Of a stretch of DNA of 64,000 nt, positions 11,640 to 24,998 are shown one piece after another (positions within the stretch are counted from its first letter, which is position 1; every line of letters starts with the position of its first letter). Position numbers and translations under genes: made by a program. Origin of the DNA: Cryptomeria japonica (taxonomy: Eukaryota; Streptophyta; Pinopsida; Cupressales; Cupressaceae); assembly GCF_030272615.1 (NCBI RefSeq), contig NC_081406.1, positions 171,390,361 through 171,454,360 on the forward strand, read 5' to 3'. The notes under the pieces are model-generated. The model ran no database searches and was not told the DNA's origin. It was given only the letters and a program-made list of their open reading frames with translations.

Positions 11640-12819
11640 AAGCTTCCCCCAAGGTCAGATGCCTTAGCTTAGCTACTAGACGAGGTTCCAGCACTGGAAT
11701 TGGGTGTGGACCCATCTCCTACCTTAGAGTCACGCTTCTTGACCCATTTATTCTTGTGCTTCTCTTTGATTTATTCAAACTGTGTTTTCCCCTTTCATCA
11801 TATTTTTTCTTGTATGTCAGAGCTTTCTTCGCATTCTTGCTTCTGCAGTATTTTGCAATGTGACCGGTTTTGTTACAAGCATAGCCAATAATGTTGTTCT
11901 GTTGATTAGGTCTGAAATTATTTTGATTTCCCTTTTATCTATATTGGTTAGCAATATGTCCAAATCTTCCACAAGCATAGCATCTGACATTCCTCCTATT
12001 TACAATACTTCTGCATTCAAATGACTTATGATCATACTTATTGCAATTGAAACATTGACCAGTGAATGATGAATTATTCTGATTTGTTCTATTTTTGCAT
12101 TGACTTGACATATGACCAAATTTATTGCAATAAAATCATTTACCATTGAATCTATAACAATTAGGTTGTCTTATCGGAGGCCTCTTGTTCTTCTATTGAT
12201 TTCTTTGACCAAATCTACAGCTTTCTCCCTTCTCAAATCCAAGTCCTCCCATATCACCTTTATTCTTTTGACTTTGTAGCAGTTCATCCAGCTTGGCTAA
12301 GCTAGCATTGAATTTTCCTTTGTACTCATTAGCAGTGGTAAGTTCATCTCTCAGAATTATGATCTATCTTTCAAGCTCTTGCTGATTATTTCTGGATTGG
12401 ATCAATTCAAGCTTCAGAAGGTCATTTTCATTATTTAGTCTACAACATTTATTAGATCTATCCTTTAGTGATTGAGTCAAGCTTTCCTCACTCTTCTTCT
12501 GGTTTTCAATCTCCTTTGTCAATTTCATCATAATGGCTTTCATCTCATTCTTCTGAAGTGCATTACCTCTTGCAAGTCTGTCACATTCTTCTATATTTTT
12601 TCTCAAGGCTTCTTCATCAATGCTTTAGCTTTCTTTCTCCTGAAGCTGAACAACAAGCTCTTTTCTCTTCTCCTTGAATTTATTCATTTGCTTCTTCAAT
12701 GTCTGAATGAAATTTTCAGCATCCTTGAGATTTTTTTTCAATTCCCAGACTTTGGCTTTGGACTGATCAAGATCATCAAGTGCAAGAAGCAGTTGTTGTC
12801 TCAAACCACTTGAATCCAT
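11640..12819 (-). pseudogene. truncated Gag: coiled coil plus tandem CCHC zinc knuckles
   Basis: The reading starts at 12819 (MDSSGLRQQLLLALDDLDQS), only about 50 bp after the PBS. A long Lys/Glu/Leu coiled coil runs 12819-12364, interrupted by a stop near 12625. Then come LDELLQSQK and GDMGGLGFEKGES (about 12300-12235), the spacer typical of Copia Gag before the zinc fingers. Four CCHC-like knuckles follow: FYCNKFGHMSSQC (first Cys codon now a stop, about 12140-12095), CFNCNKYDHKSFEC (intact CX2CX4HX4C, about 12055-12010), CYACGRFGHIANQY (last Cys lost) and GYACNKTGHIAKYC (first Cys lost). The capsid part normally upstream is absent. Nucleocapsid-type RNA binding is the inferred ancestral role. 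The protein is not functional as it stands. Confidence 0.75.
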
Positions 12820-12870
12820 TAAGACACCTTCCTAGATATCCCTCAAGTTGTTAGGCTCCTTCCGAGGAAC

Positions 12871-12887
12871 TTGGCCCTGATACTAAT
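12871..12887 (-). other. primer binding site, initiator-Met tRNA type
   Basis: Next to the 5' LTR the minus strand reads ATTAGTATCAGGGCCAA, matching TGGTATCAGAGCC with two transitions after a short spacer. Confidence 0.8.
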
Positions 12888-14030
12888 TGTTGGAATCAAG
12901 GGAACACTGAGATGGGGGGTAAATCAGTGTTCAGAAAAATTAACTTTAATAATTTGATCATGCAACCACACTACGCAAATGAATTAAATTAAATGCAGAA
13001 ACACAAACCCAAGATCATCAACACCATAACACCAATATTTTTACGTGGAAACCTAGTTAAGGAAAAAAGCATGATGGGATTGAGACCCATAATATTATAA
13101 TGCTGTGATGTGGAGTATAATAATATTACAAGAGGGGAATGCACATGCATTCACGCACATTGCCTAGAGCTCACTGCTCAATTACAAAAAAAGGGGCTAC
13201 AACCCCAGAGGACTCACTATCCTACAAAAGATTACAAATGGTAACTGGTTGAATGAATTGATTTATAGCATCTAAAAATGCCAAAATGAAGTTCTGATTA
13301 AGCACAAATAGTCTGTTGCCACTGTTCTAACTCTCTGCTCTATTCTGCTATGCTTTGTCACATACCAGAACACAAATCTCTCAACCACACAAGTGAAACT
13401 ACACACAATCACTCATACATGCTTCCTACATCATCTTCTATACACCAAATGATCATGTCAATCAGACTAATATATTTGCATCATCAAACTAGATCAATTT
13501 CATATTGGCCTAAAAACCGCTTAACACACAACATGAAACGTGTTACCCAAGTCGACTCAATCTGGTCCAAAAAAAACTAAGCGAACCAGAACAAGATTTA
13601 CACATGCTTCCCATATGTCGTCTCATTGACCTCAAACACACAACAACCATCAAAATTACTACGCACAATCCGCACAATAAATATTTACAAGTTACTACAT
13701 TAAAAGACTGTTATACCATAAAAATGGTCTACTGGATCTCCTAACCAACACCAAAATTAACATCGAAGATCAAAATCATGGAGTAAGGTGAATTTCATAT
13801 CCATAATACATCTCCCAAATCCTCAAGGAAAAATATAACCAAAATAATCCACTAACTACTAAACTGCACACTTTGTCGAATACATTGCTCTTCTTACCGG
13901 ACCTCACTGGACTTTAATCAATCTTCCAAAATGAAGGAATCATGAACTGTGGATTAGATATCCGAATCACTAGTTGCTAGTTGCCATCAATGAAAACAAC
14001 TAATCATCAATGCAACATCTCATGCCAACA
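12888..14030 (-). repeat. 5' LTR of the Sirevirus-like element
   Basis: It is the direct-repeat partner of 5437-6609, with TGTTGG...CCAACA ends. It abuts the PBS on one side and GATA/GACA repeats on the other. Confidence 0.88.
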
Positions 14031-14479
14031 GATAGACAGATAGAGACAAAGATAGAGACAGAGATAGATAGAGACAGAGACAGAGAGACAAAGATAAAGA
14101 GAGAGACAAAGACAGAGACAAAGATAGAGACAAAGATAGAGATAGAGATAGAGATAGAGATAGAGACAGAGACAGAGATAGAGACAGAGACAGAGACAAA
14201 GACAGAGATAGAGATAGAGATAGAGACAGAGACAGGGATAGAGACAGAGACAGAGACAAGGATAGAGACATAGAGATAGATAGACATATAGACAGATATA
14301 TATATATATATATAGAGACAGAGACAGGGATAGAGACAGAGACAGAGACAAGGATAGAGACATAGAGATAGATAGACATATAGACAGATATATATATATA
14401 TATATAGAGACAGAGACAGGGATAGAGACAGAGACAGAGACAAGGATAGAGACATAGAGATAGATAGACATATAGACAG

Positions 14480-14510
<31 letters not shown>

Positions 14511-14700
14511 ACTAGATAGATAGACAAACAGAGACATAGAGACAAAGAGAGATAGAGATAAAGACCTAGAGAGAGAAAGATAGATAGAGGTAGATAGAGA
14601 TACATAGAGACAGAGACATAGAGACAAAGAGAGACAAAGACAAAGACCTAGAGAAAGAAAGATAGATAGAGATAGATAGAGACAGATATAAAGAGATAGA
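14031..14700. repeat. GATA/GACA microsatellite with a 92-93-bp minisatellite
   Basis: The whole stretch is built of GATA, GACA and GAGA words. Within 14225-14500 a larger unit of 92-93 bp that includes a TATATATA tract repeats about three times (landmark CAGGGATAGAG at 14233, 14325, 14418). Open frames on both strands here are composition artefacts. Confidence 0.92.
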
Positions 14701-16216
<1,516 letters not shown>

Positions 16217-17045
16217 TGGGATTGCTTTGGAATTTGTCTTGGATGTGTCAAACCTAAAAAGCCACCACAAAAAACATGTTTAAAAGTTTTTCTTGGTTTT
16301 CCAAATTTTGTCCATGTGGCTGACGAATTTATTTTACCCAAAATTGATGAAATGAAAAAGGGGTTTTAAAGAAAATTTTCATCTTTACACCAATGTAAAT
16401 TATGCCTTACTTTTAATTTAATAAATTATTATTATTTATTTTTTATATACATTATGTCTAAAGTCCTAATTGATAGGTTGATTGAAAAACATCAATAACT
16501 TTCAAATGGTTTGACATTTTTAAAATATAAAAGATGCACCACATTCTATGCTTCACATGCTAGAGGATTTTTTTAAAAAAAACATAAAATTTTGACCAAG
16601 TAATGGTGGTCAGACATATGAGTTTTTATATTTTTTAAAAGTTTTGGAAAAAAAATCATAACTAATTATTTACTCAGCAAAAATTTACAAAAAAATATAT
16701 GTCACATCTAAGCATGAGACCTCTACTTATATTTAAAGCTCCATAAAGAAATGTTATGTATTTCTTGTACTTAGGTCTGTCAAACATACACCAACATTTT
16801 ACCTTTTTCCTAAAAAATAGTACTACTATATTTAAATTTCTAATTTTCAACAAATAGATTTTTTTTCTTTTTAGAAGACAACTAGTATCTTATGAACTAC
16901 ATTCCATTTGTTAGAAATTATATTCTTACTTATTTTTCAAATTATGTTGATAACCTATCAAATTTTAATGTCAAGTTGTCTAACTTTATTTTTTTCTGAA
17001 TTTCCATCGCCACTTAAAAGTGTAGTTTTGCCCTACCATGATCTT
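16217..17045 (+). repeat. dispersed repeat, copy 2 of 2
   Basis: Partner of 2080-2915, same orientation, 14.1 kb away. It starts near GGGATTGCTTTGGAATTTG and ends with ACCATGATCTTGCACATACC. Confidence 0.75.
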
Positions 17046-17529
17046 GCACATACCTATTAGTCCATAATCCAAAACCAAGCTAGCAACCAGAAGAAACCAA
17101 ATGGCTAAATAGTTGTTGAAGGAATTCTTCTTGGATGAAACTATCCACTAGTTGTTAGTGATATATTTAATGACTTAATAACATTTTAAAGAATTTGATT
17201 TTAGTGATGTAACTATGTTGAATAATAAAGATAGTCCAACATTTTTTATAGTGATATTTAAGAACCAAGGCTATCCTTTCTTGTATGATAGTCAATATGA
17301 CATGACATAGAATGAATATGTATTTTTTTTAATAAAAAGCATTAAGCCTAAACATATGATAGGACATACATATTAGAGAGATAATTACAAAAATGGTTAA
17401 AGAGACTAGACAATCAAGGAGAAATCTACATAGAATTTTAAGAATTATAATGACAAATCACTTCAACCCTAGGAAAAGATTCTAAAGGAGCAATGAAAAC
17501 ATTTGTCAAATGTGATGCTAGGAACTTCA
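17046..17529. other. AT-rich, no gene seen
   Basis: No domain or repeat recognised. Confidence 0.55.
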
Positions 17530-18260
17530 TCAACCAAAGAGGGAGGAGTAATAGGAATAGTTGTGCAACCAAGTGGTCAACAAGGAGATTGCACCACCAT
17601 GAGGACAAATATATTTAGAAGTTAAATGATTTGTGGTAGAGCACCATTTACAAAAAAATAGATGGTTCTCATAATCAAGCGGTTGAACCCACTTCCTTCC
17701 CTCAACCATCAAAATGACCTCTCCATGAAGAGAAATAGAGATGTCAACCAACTATAACTATAGGTTAAATTGTAAATATTACTTGTGTTAGTGTCCATCT
17801 TTAAAAATGAATAATAGCATTTCCTATATACTCATAGAAAGAATCCTCCTAAAATTGGAAAGGATTAAACTTAGTATTACCCAAACAAGCACAACTTTTA
17901 GATATTTATTCTATGGGTTGGAAGGAAACCATAATTTGAGGGAGAGATAATTTATTCTCCCCAAAGCCACTATCGACCATTTAGCATAGCCTTCATATAT
18001 TCAATAGAAGGAAATCTCATGATATTGAAATGATTATCACAAGAGTAATGCTCAATAACCTCGACATTGATAGGCCTCCAAAATTTTGAAACCCGTCGAT
18101 ACAAATCAAGGAGAGAATACCAAAAATTGAATCTGTAAGATATGGCTTCAAAGAGAGTAACTTTTTTTATTTTCAACCACCTTATTACCATATACCACAA
18201 TTAGAGAAGTAGGAGAACAAGGAAAATGGTGAGCCTTCCCACATAGAGAGGGGTAACAAC
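17530..18260 (-). pseudogene. LINE ORF1 fragment (DUF4283-like plus zinc knuckle)
   Basis: The piece 18200-17970 reads FWRPINVEVIEHYSCDNHFN...MRFPSIEYMKAML, like the DUF4283 region of plant L1 ORF1. After broken sequence, 17751-17530 reads MVDISISLHGEVILMVEGRK, then WVQPLDYENHLFFCKWCSTT...HLTSKYIC, which matches the plant L1 ORF1 pattern of a Val/Asp strand, LDYE, then a CCHC knuckle, here with two extra residues before the last Cys. ORF1 proteins bind LINE RNA. Stops and frameshifts make it a relic. It points away from the ORF2 relic at 18.6-21.1 kb, so they are separate insertions or a rearranged copy. Confidence 0.55.
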
Positions 18261-18902
18261 TAGAGGTGACAATTATCCCTTCACAGTGGAAAAACACATG
18301 TTAACCATAACTAATCCATAGTTTGTTATAAAAGTAGAACCTATACATGAAATATCTTGCATTCCTAAGCTTTAGAGTTTTCACCAATGGCATGCAACAT
18401 AGGACCATTTTTGCCACTTTCTCTAATAGAAATAATTAGGGAATCACTCCCAAACCAACCAAAGAGAGAGAAAGGACTAACATAGTGCCATTAGTGTCAT
18501 GGTCACCACCAAAGATGTCATTGTTGAGTGGCTCTAAATTGCCAATTTAAAAAAAATCTAGGCTTTCAATTATGACAAGGAGAGCCATCTATTAAACCAA
18601 TCCTTGGTGATTTATTTTATGCTATGGTCCTTGGTTTATAATGTTATGAACAAGCAAGTATCTAAAGAAATGAAATTGAAAGAATTAAAAATATTTATTT
18701 TCTCCTATATTGATTATTTATTGAGTCTAGATGATTTTTGTGGTAATTTAATTTAGGTAGCTTGCAAATATATTTCATAAGATCATCTCTCCATGGTGAA
18801 GGAATATAGAACCTCTAGTAAGGTGTTTCATTATTTTAGTTCTACTACCATTTCTTTAGTTTTGAAAGAAGATAATACATGTGGATTCAATCTAGATATA
18901 GA

Positions 18903-18907
<5 letters not shown>

Positions 18908-18939
<32 letters not shown>
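18908..18939. repeat. (CT)16 microsatellite inside the LINE relic
   Basis: Pure CT run within the decayed RT sequence. Confidence 0.95.
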
Positions 18940-18940
<1 letters not shown>

Positions 18941-19125
18941 GATTTTCTTATAAAAATATTTTAAAAACTATTGTTATGAGACTATTCTTGTCTTCCTAGG
19001 ATTATTTTAAAAGGATAAGGAAGAATACCAAAAGGTAAAAAAATCCTCAATGAGGTGATATATACTCAAGAAGCAATCATTTTAGTGATAAACATCAATG
19101 AGATAATTGTGAGGGATAAAATTGA

Positions 19126-19530
19126 TTTTTTTTTTTTCAATAAAAGTGGATTATTCCACTAAACTTTTTAATTAATATTTTTTATTTTTTACATAAGATT
19201 CAAAGAGCATACCAGAGGAAAGAACCCTGGGAAGAAAACCTCCGGTCACAACTCATAAAATAAACCTATAGTATCTAACGGATCAATTTATACACCACGC
19301 CCAAAACCACATACAAAATGCGGTCACAACACATATAATATCAATTTTGTATAAAGCCCATATGACAATTTGCCAAAAAAAACCATCGGATAATTTTCAA
19401 ATGTAGACTCCATAGCTGCTATCAATGGAAGAAGACAAAATTTTCCAAAGCCATGTGCCAAATCCCATAAGCCAAAAACCTTCCTACCAAAAAAGAAAGT
19501 ATCAAAAAACCTTTGGAAAAACACTATTAT
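19126..19530 (-). mobile_element. poly(A) retroposon nested in the LINE relic
   Basis: A 405-bp block begins on the plus strand with a poly-T run (a poly-A tail on the minus strand) and is flanked by ATAAAATTGA at about 19116-19125 and 19531-19540. The LINE reading resumes on the far side. I see no tRNA-like A or B boxes, so it may be a 5'-truncated LINE 3' end rather than a SINE. Confidence 0.6.
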
Positions 19531-21120
19531 ATAAAATTGAATTTATTATTGCCTATGATTACCTTAATTGTAATTTTTTCTAATGATTCTTTTGAAGATG
19601 GGATTTTATGAATAGTGGGTTGGCAAGGATGGAAGGGTGTATTTATTCTAGCTCTTTCTTTTATCTTGGTTACTATTGGTTTTACTGGCTTTTAGTACTT
19701 ATGGAGGATAAAATAAATCTTACCCTTTTTCACCAACTTTGTACATCATCATGGTTGAAGCCCTTAGTTACATCTTTAAGTGCACTAAAAAGCAAGGTTA
19801 TATTGAAGGTTTGTCTCTTATCTCAATGCACCAAATTTTCCTCATTCTTAGTTCATTAGTGATTCCTTGTTGATGGGTTATTCTTTGGTGGAGAAAGCTA
19901 AACATTTGAAGGAGATTCTTGGCAAATTGTTTTTAGTCACTAGAGTGAAAATCAATTTAGGGAAGTCCATTATATTTAATAATTTCTTCACTATGTATAC
20001 TAAGAAGTTGGCTTAGATTTTTGGTTTTGAATCTAGGGATATAATGTAATTATTTACTTACCTTGGTGTGTCAATTGGTTAGTGTAAGAACCCTAGAAAC
20101 TAATGGGAGGAAATGAACAAAACAAACAAAATCCATGATCTAATTTTTTTGGACTTATCATTTATTTGTCTTGCACGAGGTAGGTTATTTTTAAACAATT
20201 CATTTTAAATTTCATTACACTATATCTTTTGTCTTTCATTCTTTTCTTTTTATTACTTTATAATAATTCTTGATAAAAAAATCCTACCATTTTGTAGAAA
20301 GGGGCTAAAGCTTAGGGAATACATAAATTTCACCTTATGGGTTGTGATATATCTTTTAAAATGCTAGGGTGGTTTGGACATCAAACAATTATATTTTTTG
20401 TTTGAATTTCATGGAGCTAAATCAACATAGAGGATTATTTTTTAAAAAGACTTTGTGTGGAGCATAATTCTAGTCAACAAATATCTTAGTGGAACTCCCA
20501 AAACTATTCAAATTATGCATAGTAGAGTTTCAAGTGGGTATTTTGTTTCGTAGAATATTTTTTCTATGGCTTCTTTGTTTAAAAAGGGTTGCTCATATTT
20601 TGTGGGAAATTAAAAAAAAATGAACATTTGGTTGGATGCCATAAATGGTGTGTCTCTTTTACAAGGAATTTTAGAAATATTTCAACTTTGTTATTTCTCT
20701 ATAATCTAATCTATGCATAATATTGTTGATTTATTTAATAAAGATAATATCCCTAGTTATACAAGAAACTAAACACTAAAAATATGGGAGGGATAGAATC
20801 ATATTGAAGAAAAGGTGGAAGTACATATTATGGAATCTTTTTAAATTAGGTTATAGAAATAAATATCAAGTTAGGGGACAGATATGATTAAAATATGAGA
20901 GGATATTATAAAACATCCAAAAATTACAATGTGAAACATGGTTACAACATACTATACTTTCATACTTTTAGCCACTTGCATTTAAAATATAGCTTATTGG
21001 AAAAGCTTTAGGAAACTAAATCTCCTCCTAAAATATGTTCTTCATGTGGATTTTTTCTATCGAATTCATCTTTATTGCTGAAAATATAATGAAGAAAAGC
21101 TTTTATGAACCATCATATGA

Positions 21121-24100
21121 AATATTACAATGATATGGCATTTCTTAAAAGGCAAGGTAAGATGTAGGATTATATATGAAGTTTGACATGTGGCTCAATC
21201 CTATACAATGAAACAAATACCTTGGCAAATATTAAATGGCCTAGTAAACTAGAATTAAATAGAAGTAATAAACATAAGATATGATGTGTCTTATCTTAAC
21301 AAGTAATAATTCTAGAAACAAAACCTAGGACCTAAGTAAAGTTAAGTCATGTGAATAAGTCCTCTACTAGGAACTAGCAAAAATAGTAGGTACAAAAACT
21401 TCTTCACAACAATGTAACCTTACCATATTTCCTATGTTAGCATTAATAAGTTGTCCACATAAATAGTACAAGTACAATGTGTTATGCTATCAATTTTCTT
21501 TCCATTTGTACTTATGTGTTAGGATGTTATTTGTGGATGACTGTGTGATTGAAACTCATACTAGTCCAACTTGGTTTGAAGGTGGTATTTTATAATGACT
21601 TTGCACACATTTATAATATTTGAATTTTTTATCATTCATTGATCAAAATGCCCTTTATGTTCCAAGTTTCACTCATCACTATGGTCAAAGTTGTTGCCTA
21701 TTGAACCATTGAATTAGGGGCTTCCATGACTACATGTGAATTTTATAATCTTTGATGATATGTGTGAGCTTATTTGTAGTAAAAAGGGATGAGATGGCCA
21801 CTTCTCATGAGTTTTTAACCTATGTGGCATAAGCTTATTGGTTTTATTGTTTCAATATGGAGAGGTTGCATGGGTTTTAAGGATCTACTAATCATTGGTT
21901 GCCAAGTTATAGTAACATGCATGTTGGGGTTGGTCAAAATATTCATTCTAATGTGTTTTCTCATAGGTTTTAGTTAAATAACATAAATTTTTATATGGAT
22001 TATGTGTCATAATGTCAAAGTAAATGAAATGTATTTATCTAATTGGGGGGTAACATAGATTGTGGGCCTTACCTACATGTTATACCTTTCTATAGGCCAA
22101 TGAATGAAATCATCAAAGGGGTTGCATGTGTGTAGGAAAATTAGGAGAAGGAAATTGTCTCCAACTGGTAACTCTATGGTGGGCCTAACTTGTATACTTG
22201 ACACTATTCAAATTTTAAATAATGGTAAGTGAGGCATTGAGAATTGGGGAAACCACAAGTGAACTCTTATCAAGACAAAAATATGCAAGCTTATTCAAAA
22301 GGTTTAAAACATAAATGACCCATGTATACTCTATTTAAATTATCATGGAGATTAGAGATTTAATAGTGGGTTTTTCAACTACAACAATGATTAAATGGAC
22401 AATGGGCACTAATTCCAATGAAGACTACAACTAGTTGATTGTGAAAGGAAATCCAATCCTTAGGATAATATTTTTAAACTAGAGTTATTAGGTGATTTTA
22501 GTATGACCATTTCATGTTTTTGTAAAGCTCTTCTTACTCGTTGAATATGGTGTAGCTAGATTTTGGACTTTAGCATCTTAAATTGCTACTCATTGGCATG
22601 GTTGTGGTTAGTATCTTTAAAAATATTTGGTTCTTTTTTGCATTATTTTTCCTCCCTCTCATTTCTTTCTTTGAAATATTTGTGCATGATAATTGCATTT
22701 TTTATATCTTTCATGTTGCATTAATAATGGCTTTGAAATGAAGAATACATTATGTAAAAGTTCAAGGACAGTTCTTGCCTCTATTGAGAAACAAGGTGAA
22801 ACCATTGCATAAAAACTTCCTAAAAGTGTATGTATATCTAAAATCAATTTAATAAGAATTAATAACAATAATATTATTATTTTAGGATGTACCAAAACAA
22901 CAATAAGAATAAACTTAGTAAACTATAGTAACATGTGATTAACATGGAAAAAAACATAAAAAAATAAAAAAACCCACCAAACAAAGAGGATAAGTATGTA
23001 TTAATCTTCAATACACATGATATAGTATCAACATACTGCTCTCCACATTTTGATAACATTCTAGAATCATTTGTGTACTTGTAAAATGATGATATAAAAC
23101 ACTATCTCATACCTTTGATATATAGGAAAAGAGAGGCCAAAACCATGGTATCATACAAAAATTATGTATCCCATATTGAAGATCATCTTTCAAGAATATT
23201 AATTAATTCAATGGTTTTACATGGGCTCAATCATTGAGCTCACATATTATTATTATTTTTAAAGAAGGCATCATTCACCTATAACTACCTAGTAGCTCAA
23301 ATCCTCAATCTATCACTCCATTTGGAGTTGTATAACTCATGTGAGTCCCATCCATTATGATGAGATTATCCACTTCTTCTAATGTCTAGGAAAGAAAAAA
23401 ATCATTAAATGAGTCTAAATTCAATTGCATTTGCCACCAAATTGCTCTAACTTCCTAATGAATACATGTGATAACTAACAAAAAGACCAGGATAATCTAA
23501 ATTATAAATTATTTCTCCAATTATACCCTAGGTGTCAAGTACACCTTCCAAGAGTGTTAGAGATTCGTAACATAGGCATAGACATAAGAATGCAAGGTAA
23601 ATGCTACCTTACTCCTAAGAGCCTCACCTTTTTGTTGAATACTCAAATTCATGAATATTGCTTCTATTATTTAAGGAGAAAGGAGTGCATATGAAGGCTC
23701 AAATATTCTAGTTGAGAGAAGAGACTAAAGGTCTTTTCTTCCTCATGGTGACATTAATGGACCTTCTACCATGTCTTTTGATTCTAAAGGAAAAAAGAAG
23801 GCTACTTATGAAGACTCAAATCCCTCTAAAAAGCCTCATAGTGCCTTCAAGATAGTTTAGATTATTGTGAGCATAAACATAGATGCCACATGCTTCTATG
23901 ATTTGTGATTATGAAAGGTCCTCTGATGATCTTATAACTATTCTCGATAACTTTCTAGAAATGGGCAAACACCCATACTTAATAAATAAGAGATGACTTG
24001 TTGCACTTATAAGAGTTAACATCCTCTAATAGCATCCTCTTTTAGTTGGGTGTGGATGATAATTGTTGGAGACATATTCTTGTATACTAATCTACTACAC

Positions 24101-24405
24101 TTACTTTGAATAATGTCAATCTAAAGAATGTGGAAATTGTTTTTAAAATGTGTATTTTGAATCAAGAACCCTATAATCTAGCTTGACAATCCAGATGAAG
24201 ATTTAGATATTAAATTTGATTGTGACTTTGATCAAAATTCTTGGTTTCTTCTTTGTTTTTTTATTTCTATTTCTATCTTGAGTTATATTTCTCTTAATAT
24301 CATATATTGTGGCTAAACGGATAACGCTACCGTGTATCCCCATGCACATCAGAAATTTCTACAAATCATATTGTTTGCAAAACATTCAGTCATAAACATC
24401 TAGCC
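21121..24405. other. AT-rich intergenic stretch, no gene seen
   Basis: 3.3 kb without a recognisable domain, RNA gene or repeat pair. Short open frames (for example 22659-22895 minus) show no motif or codon pattern that I can support. Confidence 0.55.
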
Positions 24406-24479
24406 TTAACATAATAAAAAAAACTCTGAGTTCTCTAAGGTTTTAAATACCTTTCCCTTTATAAATTGAATACAAGGTT
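24406..24479 (-). pseudogene. C-terminal tail of the TNL beyond the Copia insertion
   Basis: In frame with ...TISDVKP across the excised element, the minus strand encodes CIQFIKGKVFKTLENSEFFL and stops TAA at 24406-24408. The in-frame continuation supports insertion into coding sequence. Confidence 0.65.
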
Positions 24480-24759
24480 TGTTAATATCTCTTCACGGGT
24501 TTAGTTCTCTTCACGGGTTTAGTTTTATTTAGATTAATTTTTCATTAGTTTATTTATTAGGTTTTTCTATTCCGGCAATTTTGTATAACAGTTTACAACT
24601 GTTTTTACCTCCTCTTTATATCTGCTTGTTTATTTTATTTGGGATGTACAGTTTTTTTTTATTGGTATACAAATTATATTCAAATTGCCATTCTTTCCAT
24701 TCTTTTTTCTATCTGCTGCTAACAGAGATTCCAGATTGTTATTTTCTGCTAGGCTAACA
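24480..24759 (+). repeat. 5' LTR of the Copia element
   Basis: 280 bp. It contains an 18-bp tandem duplication (TCTCTTCACGGGTTTAGT twice). Five substitutions against the 3' LTR by hand count, no indel. Confidence 0.95.
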
Positions 24760-24773
24760 GTGGTATCAAAGCT
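24760..24773 (+). other. Copia primer binding site (initiator Met)
   Basis: GTGGTATCAAAGCT follows the 5' LTR, one mismatch to TGGTATCAGAGC. Confidence 0.9.
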
Positions 24774-24998
24774 TTGGAGTTTGGAGTATATTTTTATGTG
24801 AAGCATTTGAAGATTGTAGCTTTCTACAGAACCAAAATATGGAAACAAAAAAAAAATTGATTCAGGTGAAATCAATTTATTTATTTGTACAAGTATTTTA
24901 TATCTTGTTATATTTGGTAAAGTGTGGCAAGAGATTTTGAGCAATCCTATAAATTTGCAAACTCTACAAATTCTATATACATTTATTTTCAATTTACA

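Larger units (their letters stand above)
5437..14030 (-). mobile_element. non-autonomous Sirevirus-like LTR retrotransposon, pol-less
   Basis: Two direct repeats of 1173 bp (5437-6609) and 1143 bp (12888-14030) begin TGTTGGAATC and end CCAACA. Read on the minus strand, the order is 5' LTR, initiator-Met-type PBS, a short Gag with coiled coil and zinc knuckles, a long ORF of unknown function, polypurine tracts and 3' LTR. The repeated AGGGGGAG tract before the 3' LTR is a known hallmark of Sirevirus-lineage Copia elements. No protease, integrase, RT or RNase H is visible anywhere in the internal region, even allowing for frameshifts. A solo LTR is nested at 10296-11554. No clear TSD is seen, probably because both flanks are slipping microsatellite. 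Assignment to the Sirevirus lineage is inference from signals, not from pol. Confidence 0.82.
18560..21120 (+). pseudogene. decayed L1-type LINE ORF2 (RT region)
   Basis: Scattered over three frames on the plus strand are recognisable plant L1 RT segments in the right order: TTISLVLKEDNTCGF (about 18850) and SYKNILKTIVMRL (about 18950), which corresponds to the SLCNTIYKIIxKxxANRL block. Then come SDSLLMGYSLVEKAKHLKEI (about 19860-19920, the position of the ADD catalytic block, here SDS), VKINLGKS (about 19950), YLGVSIG (about 20060), and WEEMNKTNKIHDL...ARGRLFLNNS (thumb). Near 20600 NIWLDAINGVSLLQG and near 21000 YWKSFRKL correspond to the zf-RVT neighbourhood. Many stops occur. A 405-bp retroposon interrupts it at 19126-19530. 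Confidence 0.65.

Noticed and set aside
5431-14040. A target duplication for the Sirevirus-like element
   Set aside because: Flanks are CACAG and GATAG; similarity is no more than expected of GATA/GACA repeats, so no TSD is claimed.
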